Notes: a model not told the origin generated them from the letters alone. DNA of 64,000 nucleotides from Diphasiastrum complanatum (GCA_029204225.1 MU832069.1:1-64000); one strand, 5' to 3'; positions 45,976-59,593 are shown, counted from the stretch's first letter. A program made the numbers and translations.

Positions 45976-46942
45976 CTGGCAACTATTTTTCCCAATTCTT
46001 TTGAAGTGCTGGCTTAAAATTATAAAGCACAGATAGCTGAGTTGAAGAACATCTACACGCGAAACATCTTATTTTCATTTGATAACACATGCTATTTTGC
46101 TTGAGCCATAATCAATCAAATACTACACAGATTTGCGAAGTATAAGGATGTCTTTTAGCTTCGCATCAGGTCTATCATCATGGTAATGTTAGTGGAGGTT
46201 CCCACCTACTTGAAGTATTAGAAGGCATTATATGAAAAGCCTTATAGAAGCTAAATTTCGAGATAGATCTGTTGGGACTTAAATGTGACAAAAGGTTGCT
46301 ATTGATTGTCACGAAAAAGCACATATACGGATTATTAAAACCATTGCCCCCCTTACCATTTGGATGTTTCCACACATGGTGAGTTGGTTTGGTTGATAAT
46401 CAACCAAATCTTACCTGATATGTCCTCTATTTAAGAAACATATTGAAGCCTTACTGTACGAGTGATATGGTTGGTGTGACTGTGTTATTATCATCAGCTT
46501 TAAGAAAACTCGATGAATTGTAAGAATGGAATGACAGAGCACTTGGACACTAATTTATCATTGCACTTGTGATTGGAAATTGATGCAGTGTTAAGTGAAA
46601 GCAAAATAGCTTAGTTAAAATACATTCAATCCAAGCATGAAAATAGGAAATACACTCTTACATCAACAAAAAATATATCGAATGAGAATGCTACATCATT
46701 TTTGACCGACCAACAACAATACATGAGACTCCCACGCAAATTTGCCTTCTAACATTGTGTACACTCCCATCATCATGAGACCTTTAGTATTTTTCTAGAG
46801 CTACATCATTACATTCTTGTCTCTACCCTTTCACAACTTATGCGATAAAGCTATATTGGTTTCTTATGAAACTAATTTTTTACGAGTGAGGCAAAATAGT
46901 TCCTTGACTTTTCCTCTAGAATAGTGCTCTTCTTGTGCCACC

Positions 46943-47034
46943 CATGGTGAGTTGGTGTATCACGCTTAAATTTGGCTTGCCCACCTATAGGTTCGATTCT
47001 TTATGATCCCATGAGTTGATAATACCCAAAAGCA
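46943..47034 (+). mobile_element. tRNA-derived SINE-like repeat, copy 1
   Basis: ATGGTGAGTTGGTGTA and, about 35 bp later, GGTTCGATTCT resemble the A and B boxes of a polymerase III tRNA promoter. The segment ends CATGAGTTGATAATA. A diverged copy with the same order lies at 57047-57139, and a short 5' piece occurs near 46374. This supports a dispersed tRNA-derived SINE. It does not fold as an intact tRNA. Confidence 0.5.
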
Positions 47035-47758
47035 TTCAGCCTATTTCTAAGTAGTAGATATGTTGAACTGCTTGGTTCACTTATTTACCTTTTCCATTTG
47101 TGAGTGCCATTACTCATGGTGAACTTGATCTCCAATGATTTGAAGACAACACCCCTAAGTAACTAGTAAATATTGCTCATAATTGTCGATGCCCATGTCC
47201 ATATGATGAAAGAGCATTTCCACAAAACTATTCAATTTGTTTTCCAAAAAAATGAAATGCACCATCTCAATGAGTAAATCTACCACCATCCACAAGGCAT
47301 TGATTTCTTCTCCTTGTCTTTGGGAGACGAGTCCTAAAATCCATGGAAGTAATCTAGACTTATCTTTAGTCGATTCAACAAATGAGTTGTCTTACCTTTG
47401 TCAACCTTTGTAGCTAGACATTCAAGAGACCCTGTGTAATAATTATGCTTTGAAACTAAGAATTCTTTCGATACTCAAATTTCTTGCTCTATGCACATCG
47501 TGACACTTGTACAAGGTCCTATAGGTTCACATTCGTTTATCCCGTCCAAGACATCAAAGAAAATATGCGTCCAAAAAAGAGATATATATATATATATATA
47601 TACCAACTGAATTATCCTACATGACTTGTACAACAATAACTATCACATGATAATATGTGAAAATCGTATGTGTGAGTTAAAACTAAACATTTGAATAGAT
47701 ATGGTTAGAAGTGATAAATTAACTTCAAATAGTATGACATTGTCTTAATTAGCCAACC

Positions 47759-47761
<3 letters not shown>

Positions 47762-47833
<72 letters not shown>
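47762..47833. repeat. (TA)36 microsatellite
   Basis: 72 bp of uninterrupted AT/TA dinucleotides. A shorter TA tract lies at 47586-47602. Confidence 0.95.
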
Positions 47834-47835
<2 letters not shown>

Positions 47836-48110
47836 TTTGTGTTGCCATGTGGACCAGTAAAAATTAGCCCGATATCAGACTTCTACATAACTTTTCAATC
47901 TTATTGAAAAGCCAAAATTATAGAGTTCAGAGCTTCATCAGAAGGAAAATCCATATCTGAGATATTGGTTCAACATGTATAGATGCATTCAGAACTAAAT
48001 GTACAAGGATTGAACGCTCAGGATTATAAAAAGCTCAACTGCAAATATTGATGTATTGGTTGTCTTGAATTTGATTTATTCTAAATATTTTTCTTTTAAA
48101 ACACTAATCA

Positions 48111-48695
48111 TGTTGGAGATAGTGAACTCATGCAACGATTCTCCTACATTTCCCCGAAGGGGCCGACATATCAATAGTCGCTGACGCCAAATTTGTCGAA
48201 CCTCCAATCAAGAGCTGAAGGTAGACTATCGGGACCATAGCTCGTTGGGCAAATCGAACTATCGGCCTACTGCCCATCAGGCGTGAAGCCCACACGTAGC
48301 CGTAAAAGTAACATTACCAGAGGGATTATTAACTAAGAGTTTAGCATAATCCTCTCTTGTAATGATTAGTTAATCTATCTTGTAATCTCACAGTGTGAGA
48401 CATAAGTATAGGTTAGAAATCAGAATAGAATAATGCAATGAAAAGATTGTAATAGGAGTGTCAGGCCGCCAACGAGCGAGACACTGCCGACTCATTCTGA
48501 AACAAAACAGAAATACAAAATACATTCTGTTCTTCCAATTGCGTTTGTTGTGTTACGTCTGTTATTTTTTGATTGATTGCTACAATGTCTATGATTTATA
48601 GTCGTGTATTTAGGTCCTATAGTTGAATGCATAGTGTAGCATACTTCCGCCAAGAATAGGTGCACTCTTGCATCACACCCGGAGCTTTTCGAACA
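48111..48695 (+). mobile_element. Copia 5' LTR
   Basis: Starts TGTTGGAGAT, ends TTCGAACA, and is followed immediately by the primer site TGGTATCAGAGC (48696-48707). It is 585 bp. No second copy is in the window. Confidence 0.7.
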
Positions 48696-48725
48696 TGGTA
48701 TCAGAGCGAATTCATTAGATTCAAT

Positions 48726-50895
48726 ATGGCTACTACGATTCAGACTAGGATTGCAATCAATATTGATGGCACAAACTATCGTGTATGGAAGTTCAAGATC
48801 AAAACACTCTTAAAGGGTGAAGGGAAATGGTCAGAGACCGATCTCACAAAAGAAATGCCTCCAAATGGACATCCAAGGAGAGCAGAATGGATCAAGAAGG
48901 ATGAACGTGCAATGGCGATCATTGGGTCCTCTATAAATGAAAAAATCCTCATGCAAATTGAAGATTGTGAAAACAGCCATTGAGCGTGGTAGAAACTAAA
49001 GCAGAAGTATGAAGTGAAGACAACTGCATCAGTGATGTACCTCCATTAATTAGCTACAAAGCCTGCGATGGGATGGCAACGATTTGGAAGAACATGTTGA
49101 GAAGATCAGAATGATCTTCGTCCGACTTTCTGCATCTGGACTGGAGTACCAAATCCCTAGCTTCATCCTATCAACCTTTGCGAATGCTTGTCCTGAGCTT
49201 ACCAAAGATGACATTCAAAAGAGCGATCAGCCTTGTTGAAGACGGAGGACTGATCAGAGATGAAGGAGAGGCAAACAGCGACCAGGAGAAGGCCCTTTTC
49301 ACAAAGGGAAAGAAAAAAGCCCAAGTTAAACAAAGTCTTCAGCAAGAGACAACCTGCGATCATTGTCACAAATTGGGACACAGCCGACAGATGCTGGTTT
49401 AACCCGACAATACCTTGCACACACTGCAAGAAGAAAGGGCACTCAGCATACAAATGTTGGCACAACCCAAAAGGGAACCACAAAGCATAAAAAGCAAATG
49501 TTGCAGAATTATCGAAGAATGCTGAGAAGAGCGACAATGCCTTCACCATTGTCGATGATGCATCAACTAGCTACACAGAGCATGACTACGATATAGTCAT
49601 CGACTCTAGAGCTACATCGCATATTACTTGCAACAAAAACATCTTGATCAACTTCAAGACACTTGACAATGCAAGAACAATGATACTGGGTGATGGGAGC
49701 AGACACGATGTCGAAGGCATCGGGACTCTATAGCTACGTACATTGTTAGGACATGCAAAGCTTCAAGGAGCACTCCATGTACCTATACTAAGGAGAGATC
49801 TACTCTTTGTGTCGAGGATAGTCGATCTTGGAATACGAGTCCTGTTTGAGTAATCGAACAAAAATCAAACAAGCTGCTGGTTGTTGGGTCCAAACAAGGT
49901 AACCTATATCAAGCTAAAATTATCAGCTGCTACGATAGCATATTAATGCATCTGAAAGTGAAAATCATCTTTGGCACAAAGGAATGTATCATCGGAATAT
50001 GAGGAGTCTATATGACATGAGCAAGAAAGAGATTGTCATTGGTCTGAAGATAACAAGACCAGATTTGTGCATGAAGGCAGAAGAGCCAAGGACATCCTTG
50101 AGCTTGTTTACTCAGATGTTTGTGGACCGATGAAAGTCGACTCTCTCTCAGGATCTCAATACTTCCTCACCTTCATTGATGATTACAGCAGGATGACTAC
50201 AATCTATTACTAAAAGAAAAAATCTAAAGTGTTTGATGCTTTCAAAAAGTTTGTGGCATTTGTAGAGAGACACACCTCCAAGAAGTTGTAGTCAGGTCTG
50301 ACAACGAAGGCGAGTATTCGAGCAAGGATTTCTCAAGCTTCTACCAAAATAGAGGAATCGAGCATCAATTTACACTAGCCTATACACCACAGTACAATGG
50401 TGTAGCAGAAAGAAGAAATGGAACGCTTATCGAAGGAGCAAGATGCATGATGGCACAAGCACAGTTGCCATGGGCCTAGGCAATTGCAGCTATTGTACAC
50501 CTGCAGAACAAATCGGCAACGACAACGCTGGAAGACAAAACACCATACAAGATATGGACGGGTGAAAAACTCGATCTGTCATCTGTACGTGTATTCGGAT
50601 GTGCAGCATACATGCACATACCAAAGGAGAAAAGAAGTAAGCTTGACGAAAAGTCGGAGCAAATAGTCATGGTCGGATATTCAAACGGCTCACAAATCTA
50701 CCGAATCTATAATCCAACCTCTAAGAAGGTGGTAATGAGCAGAGATGTGAAGTTCGACAAATCGAAGTTTCCTGGAATGAAGGAACCAAGAGGCCATGAA
50801 ATCTTCACACTATTACCATTGAAAAAGGTCGACTGCAAATGGGTATACAAAAGGAAGCTGAAATCAGATGGAACTTGTGAAAAAAGTGGATCTTG
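48726..50895 (+). pseudogene. Copia gag-protease-integrase relic
   Basis: From ATG 48726: gag (INIDGTNYRVWKFKIKTLLK, then EKILMQIEDC) with a stop near 48981 and later shifts. Two CCHC knuckles follow (CDHCHKLGHS across a shift, and CTHCKKKGHSAYKC). A degenerate protease region follows. The integrase has SDVCGPMKVDSLSGSQYF and [10 protein letters not shown], with an interrupted core. The connecting domain (KLDEKSEQIVMVGYSNGSQI, VVMSRDVKFDKSKF) leads into the first RT residues (VDCKWVYKRKLKSDG). The rest of RT and RNase H is missing. It is the same kind of element as the 52255-52391 tail, possibly the same insertion. Confidence 0.85.
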
Positions 50896-52254
50896 AATGG
50901 ATCTAAGATCCCATATGTTCTGGCTAAGGTCTTTGCACAACAAGCTACAAAAGCTAGAAATGGCAAAGCATCCTAATGCTACCTTTGATACACATGAACT
51001 TGACAAAGCATTCAAGAGACAAAAGAAACTTATGAAAGATACTGATGGCAGCCAAATATAGCAGCAAACAGGTCGCGGAACATCACTCTACCACTTTTGG
51101 ATAGCACCTAAGATCATACACAAGAGCTTGAAGACAATATACAAAGCAATGCTTACAATGGAGGAAACTGTGACAATGATCTATTGATCTCTCTTAACAA
51201 TACAATAAGTTTCTCCAACCTGTTCTCCACGAATTTCAGCCTAATGTAGGTGAGAGATATGACTCTCTCTCTCCTCTCTCTAGAACTTAGGACCCAATTT
51301 TAGGGCACCAGTAGCCTAAATAGCCAATTTTGGCCTATATGTCCAATTAACATGATTTTGGTGTCATTTTGAAGGTCTTGAAGTTTGAGACATCTTCAAC
51401 ATGAAATATATACTATAATAGAAGTATCTAGGTCTCTTTCACCATTGTGAAAGGTTAGATCCAAAACTATGTACAAAAATTGCCAATTTAGGCCTCAAAC
51501 TAGCTAGGAAATGTTCACAATTTTCACACTCCCTCTTCAACTTAGCTTGCTAACTTTACAACACTACTTTGCTCCAACCTAAGAATGATCTCCTTCATCT
51601 CTTCTCAAGTGTTCTAATATGTACAATATGAAGTACAACATAATTGATTTAGATAATAGTGTCCATATAGGATGCTTCACTATTTTTTCTTACATCAATT
51701 TTACATAGAATAATGAACAAGATACATGTAAAAGAACACAGAATCATAACGAAAGGATTCCTCCATGTATCCACCTTTGAATTCTCTGTAAAACAGCAGC
51801 AAACAAGTTGTAAGTGAAAGTAACCAACAAATGTGTGCATGCCTCCTCCACATTTCACTATGCCCATAGTGAATGCACCATGTATCACAGAACCTGAAAA
51901 CACATTTGCATAATGGTTAAATGCTCCACTCAAATCACATAAGGAGAGTTACTTACATGCTCAACAAAGTACACTAAAATTTATGCAAAATATTGTTGAC
52001 AATCTGTTCACCCAAAAGGGGTTCTTTCATCCAAGTGGGAGCTTTGCTTAGCCTTTTGGAGAATTACAAAATCACTCAAAGAGTATTTGTCATCCACTTA
52101 AAGAGAAGGTTCATCCACTTAAGGAGAGTGTTCATCCACAAAGGGGAGTGTATACTTAGCCCAAGATCCAGTCTTCCATTCAAAAACCAAATATGTACCT
52201 CTGAAGTACCATCATATTTGAGATCTAATCTCGAAAGGAGAACTGAGTGTCAAA
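50896..52254. other. Retroelement-derived or intergenic DNA
   Basis: No intact domain. Three short GGAGNGT...CATCCAC repeats occur near 52080-52150. It lies between a truncated copia RT start and a copia C-terminal tail, so it is probably decayed copia interior plus later insertions. Confidence 0.35.
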
Positions 52255-52391
52255 TACAAGAAGACATGATTGTCGATCTACTCACCAAGCCGCCGGACAA
52301 ACCACTGTTTACACGATTACACAGCACAAAAAAATCATTGGGAATAACAACTCACACCATTTTTAATCTCTTCGGTGGACTGTACAGTTAG
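52255..52391 (+). pseudogene. Copia RNase H C-terminal tail
   Basis: The frame reads QEDMIVDLLTKPPDKPLFTR, then a short tail ending FNLFGGLYS and TAG. The D-x-LTKP motif is the standard C-terminus of plant copia polyproteins. About 31 bp of this end also occurs within the LTR remnant at 7484-7514. Confidence 0.7.
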
Positions 52392-54104
52392 AAATCAGTT
52401 TTGATCTGATTCATTAGTATAAGCTCTAAATGTGATGATGTAATTATTGTACAGTTTATTTGGTTTACTGTATATGGTTGTGATTGGGACGTGACCCCTT
52501 AGGATATATTGATCGGGCACTGATCCCGTAGCCGACTACTTGGGTTAGCCGAGTAGCCACACATAGGAAGAATTAACCTGTACAGAGTTATTTACAATAC
52601 TTGCTATACTTGGGGGCATGTCCCAAGTTTTTCGGTCGAATTTGGCCATATTGGGCCCGACCTTAGTTTGACAGGTGGTAGGCCAATTTTAGGACACCTT
52701 CCTTTTCATGCAATTTGTGAATACTCTACATGTACAGTGTTTCTTTGTAATCTGAGAGGTAGGCCATGGTATGCCGGTTACAAGTCAAAAATTCTTGTGA
52801 TCGGGTTCAACTCTTGGGGTCAAAACCAACCAACGTCATGTGGCATTTTGGAGGAATGCTCTCACAGGTATGATCGGCAATGGCATTGTCGAGTCAGGTG
52901 ATGAAGAATGGGTCAGTAATCACACTTTGGATACTCTTGGTGAGTGGTAAGTGTGATGATTTTGCGGTTTTGCAGTTGGTAAGTCAATTTTGATCAAGCC
53001 ATTTTAGTTGTGGAGTAGTATCAGGGTTGTCATCGAGGAGATACACTTCAGCTGCCAGTTTGGATGAGTCAAGTCAATTTGCCATATTAGTATTGCATCA
53101 GGGATGTAGATTTCAGTAATGACAGGGTGCAGATCATTTGGTTTGGGCCATGGAAGATCTCACAGGTTCACTTGGAGGGATATTGGCATGCACAGTCATG
53201 TGAGAGACTTGATGGTGGCTTTGGAGTTCACATATCAGTGTATTCTCAGGGAGTGGTTTGGAACCATTCATAGGAGTAGCTTGGAGCTAGCTTGGGGGAA
53301 TACAAGTGGGGCACTACAGGGTAGATGCTTAGATCTTTGTAATCAGGGATGGCATTGAGATACCTGGTAGGGATAGCACTGCAGAATGACATGGAATGAT
53401 CATCAGGGGACAATTATTTCATATTAGACTTGAGTCATTGGCATGGACAGGACTTACAGGTGGGATTCATGATGGAATCAGAACATTACAAACGCAAGTG
53501 AGAAAAGCGTGAAGATTGGAGAGCTGATGGAGATCGCACGAGGTGTGATCGGAGGGCAAACACTATGGTGAGTGTTTTGCTAGTGATCTACTTGAGGGGA
53601 CACTGATGGCAAGGACTTCATGGTGTGCTCATTTGGGAGTACAGGTTGGCATTACAGCATGGGGCCAGTTTTGGACATTGGCATTGATGGGGAGACATCT
53701 ACCATCACGGGCGTGGATAAGCTACCATAGCTTTCAGGCAGTTGGCTGTATTTGCAAGAGTCTAGGCTTGGCACAGGTGTTGGAATTTCCATGGTGCAGA
53801 TTCTCAGGTGGTGAGATCATGGGGAAACCTAGAGGCACTCGGAGCCATATACCTCAGTACAATTATGGAGACATTAGTCTCGAGATCCCGTGAGCGACGA
53901 CTCATGGATGAGCTTGCGTTGGCATGGTGTTGAGTGGCACATAGCCAAGGAGAGCGAGCAGATGCTAGGAGCCAAGTTGAGCAGGTGATGCTTTGGAGTT
54001 CGGCTTGTCTAGCAGGATGGTGACCAGGATCGGAGACATCAGGTGAGCATAGTATGTGGATGACGAGTCCATTGGGGTGGCACTCAGGGAGATGCTACAG
54101 TTGC
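52392..54104. other. Unrecognised G/T-rich stretch
   Basis: About 1.7 kb with unusual plus-strand composition, many TTGGCA, CAGGTG and GGTGGC words and several plus-strand open frames (52668-52901, 53119-53358, 53606-53893). None matches a known domain. It abuts a truncated inverted copia at 54105 and may be the inner non-coding part of a large non-autonomous retroelement. Confidence 0.35.
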
Positions 54105-55315
54105 TCAGGTATGATATGTCATTGTATGGACGATGTTTGTGGTGAACTCCACAAGAAATCCATTGTCAAGCAATTGGCCTACACTAAGCAAGTTCTTAGT
54201 GATGCTAGGAATGTAAAGTACACCATCAATCTTGATCTTTCTTGAAGATCCCAAGCATAAAGGTATGGATCCTATGTCTTCTACCTTACAAGCATAATCA
54301 TTTGCTATAAAAATTGACTTGATAGGTCCATCATAGGTGGATAAGGTTGAAAAATACTCCCTCTTACTTGTCATGTGGGAGCTAGCCCCGCTATCTATCC
54401 ACCAAGTGTCTTCTCCTCTCATGCTTGAAGATGAGAAACTTGACATCATAAGAGAGTCTTCGTGTAAGATCTCCTCTTCTTCTTGGCCTATGTTTGCTTT
54501 ATTTGAGCTCGCTTCCTCTTGAAACACTCGGAGGCATAGTGCCTCATCTTGCTACAAAAGTAGCATTTGATCTTTGACTTGTCCTGCTTGGGCTTGCTTG
54601 AGCTTGGACTTGACGATCCTTCTTGATCTTCACCTTTGACTTGGTTCTTCTTGAATGCACCTCCTTTGCCTTTGGATTTGCCTTTGCTCTTGATGAAAAG
54701 AGCCTTGTCATCTCCATCATTGAGGGAGAGCTTCTCCATCCTTGACATGATGTGAGTTCTCCTACTCTCCTCGGCCACGAGGACTCCTTGGAGAACTTCA
54801 AGTGAGGGCAACTTGCCCATAATTGCATAGCCTTGTACCAAGTTAGCAAAATCCACACTTATTCCATTCAAGATTAGTTGAACAAGTTCACACTCTTTAA
54901 TGGAATCTCCTACATAAGCAAGCTCCTTGTTTAAGGCTTTAACTCTCAAAACATATGAATGGCTACTCTCTCCCTTGGCTTGAAAGCATTGAAGGATTTG
55001 GTTCTTCAAGGATAGCAACCTTGAAGTGTTTTTAGATTCATATATTTTTTGAAGAGTTTCCCATGCTTCTTGAGCCGAGGTGCTAGCATCTACCTCCTTA
55101 AGAAGCTCATTTGTTACATTCATTTTTATACAATGGAGGGTAATCTTGTATCTTGTAGCTTCTTGAGGGTGAATAGGCTCATCCTCTTCACCACTCACAA
55201 TATCCATTAGATCTTGTAAAACAAGAATTGATTCCATTCCTAGCTTCCAAATAGAATAATTAGAAGCATTCAATCTATCATTTGGATCCAAGAGAAATGC
55301 ATTTATGGAAGCCAT
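54105..55315 (-). pseudogene. Inverted copia gag and protease, truncated
   Basis: ATG 55315 opens a 275-codon gag (LNASNYSIWKLGMESILVLQ, KNTSRLLSLKNQILQCFQAK, ELVQLILNGISVDFANLVQG). It has a Lys-rich linker and a CCHC knuckle (CYFCSKMRHYASEC). The gag frame ends at 54488. The protease frame overlaps it from 54527 in another phase and contains DTWWIDSGASSHMTSK and LYIPSITKNLLSVGQL. The sequence is cut off at about 54105 before integrase. The overlap could be a mutation or a frameshift site. Confidence 0.85.
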
Positions 55316-57046
55316 CTCTCTCTAATCAAGAGCTTGATCACAAAAAGTGGACACAAAATAGAAATGATTGAAAGACTAGCTATCCCACTACCTAGGGACT
55401 TGAGAATGCTCAAAACTTGACTCCTCAATAAGATCCTACTTCATCTTAAGCCATCAAATCTATTTAAGACAACAAAAATGGAAACTAGCCTGAATTATAA
55501 TGAAAAATGGATCTAGAATTCCCTCCTTGATCTCGACCTCACAAGGTGCTTGAATTCACCTAACCTGAATCAAAAGGAATCAAATGCACATAAATGCCTC
55601 TTCAAATCATCCCTACAAGATCATGTTGAATCACTTTGCAATAATGAATCCAAACTATTCTCCAAAACAAGCAAATTGATCACAATCTTAGCTAGAATTG
55701 CATTCAATGATGAGTACTTGTCAAAACCTTTGGACTGACCCCAAAATTGACTTTTAATGACCGCAATAAGTCTAAGAATGACCTATTACAACACCAATTA
55801 TGATGATCTACCTTCCTATTGAATGATTGAATACTATTCTTTGTGATTGACGCCAGAAATCGAGTAGCATCAAAATGAAGAAAGCACAAAATACTTGCTA
55901 TTTTGATCCAATTGATAAGAGATGACTTCAACTCAGATTTTGAAGCTAAAAAGCCTGTAAATCAAAAACCATTAAATACATCTTTACTCAAATTGATCAA
56001 AGATTGGAGGTACAAATCATATTAGCTAGATTACTAATCAATACATTGATTTCTAGCTTATCTTGGCTTGAACTCCACAAATTGGCTCCAAAAACATGCT
56101 AAACTCTTCACACGTGTATTGTACCTGCACCTTCAATTACATCTAATGATCACAAAAATCCATATGGCAATAGCAATCATCATTCAAAAGATAGACACAA
56201 ACTAGTCATTAAGGAAGATCTCGATTTTACTCATAATTTGATGGAGAAACCATCACATATTTATACATTAGTAGCTCGGATTTAAGCATTTTGGGGCCTC
56301 TCTGAACTCATCATAACCTAACCCTAACATCTAATCTAATAGGTCATTGGATCCACCATAATTTGGGGTCAAGTTCTCAAGATCCAAAAACAATGTAAAA
56401 CTTGTTATTTTTAACTCCTAGAATCTCTCTAGCCTATATTTATCTGTGCACATTTTGGCCTCATTCCAAAGTTGATTTGACTTAGAAGAAGGTATCCTAT
56501 GCTTTTGGCACGTGTGACGTCCCACAATATGGCCTTAATGTAATTTACAAGTGGAATATACAAACTAGCTTGTGTAATTTTAACAGGTTAGATTGCAAAT
56601 AGATTAGAGAACTTTTATATAAGATTTATAAATCTCAAAACATGAAACTTTGCAATAACTTGATTGGTCATCCTTCACAATCGCAAAAATATTGGTATCT
56701 GAAACGGTGTTCATACATATGAGTAACTTTCAAATTTGTAAATATCTCATAGCTTTAATTCGGGTTGCTCTTTGTTAGGCTTTCATCGTGGTTTTATTAT
56801 GATCCTACACTTGAAATAGCATGTTCTTGAAATTCAATCTTTGTCAAGCTTTCATCGTGGTTTTGTTGTGGTTTCTACGCTTGAAATAGCATGTTTCTAA
56901 AATTCAATATCCATCATGTTTTTAGCTCACGTTTTTTCCATTAGCGCACCCTATGCTAGCAGGACATAACTGCGTTGCTAGTTGTTATAAATTATTTCTA
57001 TTTTGCAATATTGGCTAGTTCATTATTGTGGTCAATTTTCCCAAAC

Positions 57047-57139
57047 ATGGTGAGTTGGTGTAGTGTTCTTGAGTCGGGCTCGCCTAGCCAAGTTTGACTC
57101 TCTATGATTCCATAGGTTGATAATAAGCACTTGTGGTCT
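57047..57139 (+). mobile_element. tRNA-derived SINE-like repeat, copy 2
   Basis: Shares ATGGTGAGTTGGTGTA, a GGCTCGCCTAGCCA-type centre and a degenerate B box (AGTTTGACTCT) with the copy at 46943-47034. It then has TTGATAATA at the same spacing. Confidence 0.45.
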
Positions 57140-57216
57140 ATTGATTCTCACAATTCTTCAAAGTGATGGTAAATATATCATGTACACCAAGTGGATAAAA
57201 AGAGAGCTGAGTCTAT

Positions 57217-57313
57217 GGCTGATTCAATGTTTGGTGAATCATTTACATATGAAAGTTGAAGTATGACTGGCTGATTCAATGTTTGGTGAATCATTTACAT
57301 ATGAAAGTTGAAT
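57217..57313 (+). repeat. 52-bp tandem duplication
   Basis: Two near-identical copies start GGCTGATTCAATGTTTGGTG (57217 and 57269). Confidence 0.9.
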
Positions 57314-57700
57314 TATCGCTCACTGGCTGCACTTTTGGTGTCCATGTAAAAAGCGAGTTATCTTTGTTGAGAGGTTCATCCACCATGCTATGAATCATAG
57401 GACTACTAGTCAATTTAGTAGTCATATTATTGTAACATGGTGTTGTAATGAGCGATTTCATTCATTAAAAAGCATAGAAGTAGGCTGAATTTTGACTCGT
57501 GTTTATAAAGACATATATGATTAACTAGATTGAACCCTAACTATTACTTAGATTACAAATAGAGCCCTCGATCAGTTATGTACTATTATTAGATATACAA
57601 ATATTATGTTATACCGTTTACTTGCCAATCATGATATCTCAGAGTGAAACTCATTTTACCACTTCTAAGAAAATTTGCTGTGTGCCACACTAGCATGAAT

Positions 57701-59593
57701 ATACCTTTCTACTTTGACTATGGCTGAAATAGAAAAACTATGTGAAATGTAAAGACGACGCCCAAATAAAATTTGAACATAGATATCTCATTGTGGAAAT
57801 CCAATTCAACTTTAAAACAGATCTCCAAAAGCATAACTATGCAACCTTCACATGTTGCTGTGAGAGTAACATCTGAGAACCTGCAGAGACAACTAAGATT
57901 CCCACTAAATTTGTGTCCTTTTTCAGCTGAACATGTTACTGGTGGTGAAGTTATTATATTCATCATTTTGAAATTTTTCCAGGGAAGAGTTCTTAACGCC
58001 ACAGGACTACTATTTGATTCTTCTAATAATGTTGAAGACTTGTCTTTATGTTCCTTTAAAGGTTTTATTAGGCAGCGCATGTGGGAGCTTGTTCATTTAG
58101 AAGGTTTTGTTACGCATGCAAGTGTGTTTTGTGTGCATGAGCATACACACACATATACTAATATCCCATACAGATTATATGTATCTCTGCAAATATGCAA
58201 ACAAAACCAAAAACTAACTCAAAAACCTACAAGAGGAAACTTGTTCGCCCCCAACTCAGCCCTACCAAAAGATAAAATTAACATGAGTTTCAAACCATGA
58301 TTCTCAAATAATCGTTCCCCTACACTCGGATTGCCCTCCTCTTGCTGAAGAGATAGCAGCAAGGACTCTCCTCCATGCCCAAGAATCGACCCTCATAGTT
58401 TTGGAGATCTTTCCACATTGTGAGTACTAAATATTTTGCTGCCCTCTTCAAGTTTTACAGTGTTTCTTGTTTTGCAGCATTCTAGACCCCCTCCTCCATT
58501 CTGCCTTGTCTCTCCTTCCTAGCTCCATTTCTCTTGAGCTTTGGCATATTCCCTTATTAAAATTCATGTGTACACGTGGGACTGAATGTTGCATTAATGA
58601 CCAAATCATGTACTTTTATTGTGCATGTTTATTGCACTGTTAAGCATATACAGTATGAGGATATAGTTATAGTCATCTTCTTAAAAAAGAACTGGAATCA
58701 TAACTGTCTCTCCAAAGTACTTAATAAAACATGGTCATTGGTTACTAGTTTGAAACAGACGGGATTTGCCTCCAGTTAGCCTTTCTTCCTGTTCGTGCTG
58801 GACTGCTAGTTCCTTGTTTGTATCAATGTCATGTCTGGGATAGTACCCAGCATAACAGAGGAAATGTCCAATCTTCAACCTTATGAAGAAGTCCCCACAA
58901 AGTCTCAGACCATCAACTTCATCAAGCATAGCACAAATGCTACGACATTCCTACTCACTTCATCGGTGCCCAAGGGCCAAGAGTAGGCTTTAGGTCAATT
59001 GCATTTCAACACATGGACGTCATCACATGGAAATCAGAACATGGAGGTCCGCGTTATAGCTTTCATACATGTTTGTAAAAGTTGCTTCCTTTTACAAGTT
59101 CAAAAACAATGTTCTGCCACTTCAAACTTTCATGCTGATGATCCAACACCAGGAAAACTTTTCCTGAACCTCAAAAACTTTCAATCTGTTTCTCCTCTTT
59201 TTGGACATCCTCAAAGCAACAAATGATTGCTCTTTCCATGGTAAAGAGACATAAACCAACTGTTGAAAAAGCAGGTGAAAAGGGTAACTTAAGCAAGCAA
59301 AATCACATGCCCAAAACCACTAGATAAGACTTTCTGTCCAGGAAACAGCATCATAAAAGGACTAACAAAAATATCTAGCAAATGGTTGTTTCAGGCCCAA
59401 TAAACATAATCAAGACCCTGCAGTTAATAATGATTGCATATCTGACTGTTAACAACAAAACGGATGGTAAATTTAAAACCTGGTTAAAACCTGGACATCA
59501 AAGAAAAAATTGCAATAACTGCCTACTAATTCAAAAAATCATTTCACCAGCTGTTTCCTTGCCCATACACAGAAATCATGCAATGCTTAAACC
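57701..59593. other. 3' flank of the KH-domain gene
   Basis: No gene recognised. The proximal part (about 59200-59593) probably holds the 3' untranslated region of the minus-strand KH gene. Open frames at 57718-58300 overlap on both strands and lack domains. Confidence 0.4.

Larger units (their letters stand above)
45976..48110. other. Intergenic, 3' flank of the SEC14-like gene
   Basis: No gene recognised. It includes a SINE-like segment (46943-47034) and TA microsatellites (47586-47602 and 47762-47833). Confidence 0.45.
55316..57700. other. Intergenic, with local tandem duplications
   Basis: No gene recognised. It contains a 69-bp tandem pair (56770-56908, sharing GCTTTCATCGTGGTTTT), a 52-bp tandem pair (57217-57313) and a SINE-like repeat (57047-57139). 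Confidence 0.45.

Noticed and set aside
57773-58300. 175-codon open frame with an opposing 120-codon frame
   Set aside because: No domain, low-complexity His/Thr stretch near the end, and overlap on both strands; treated as chance.
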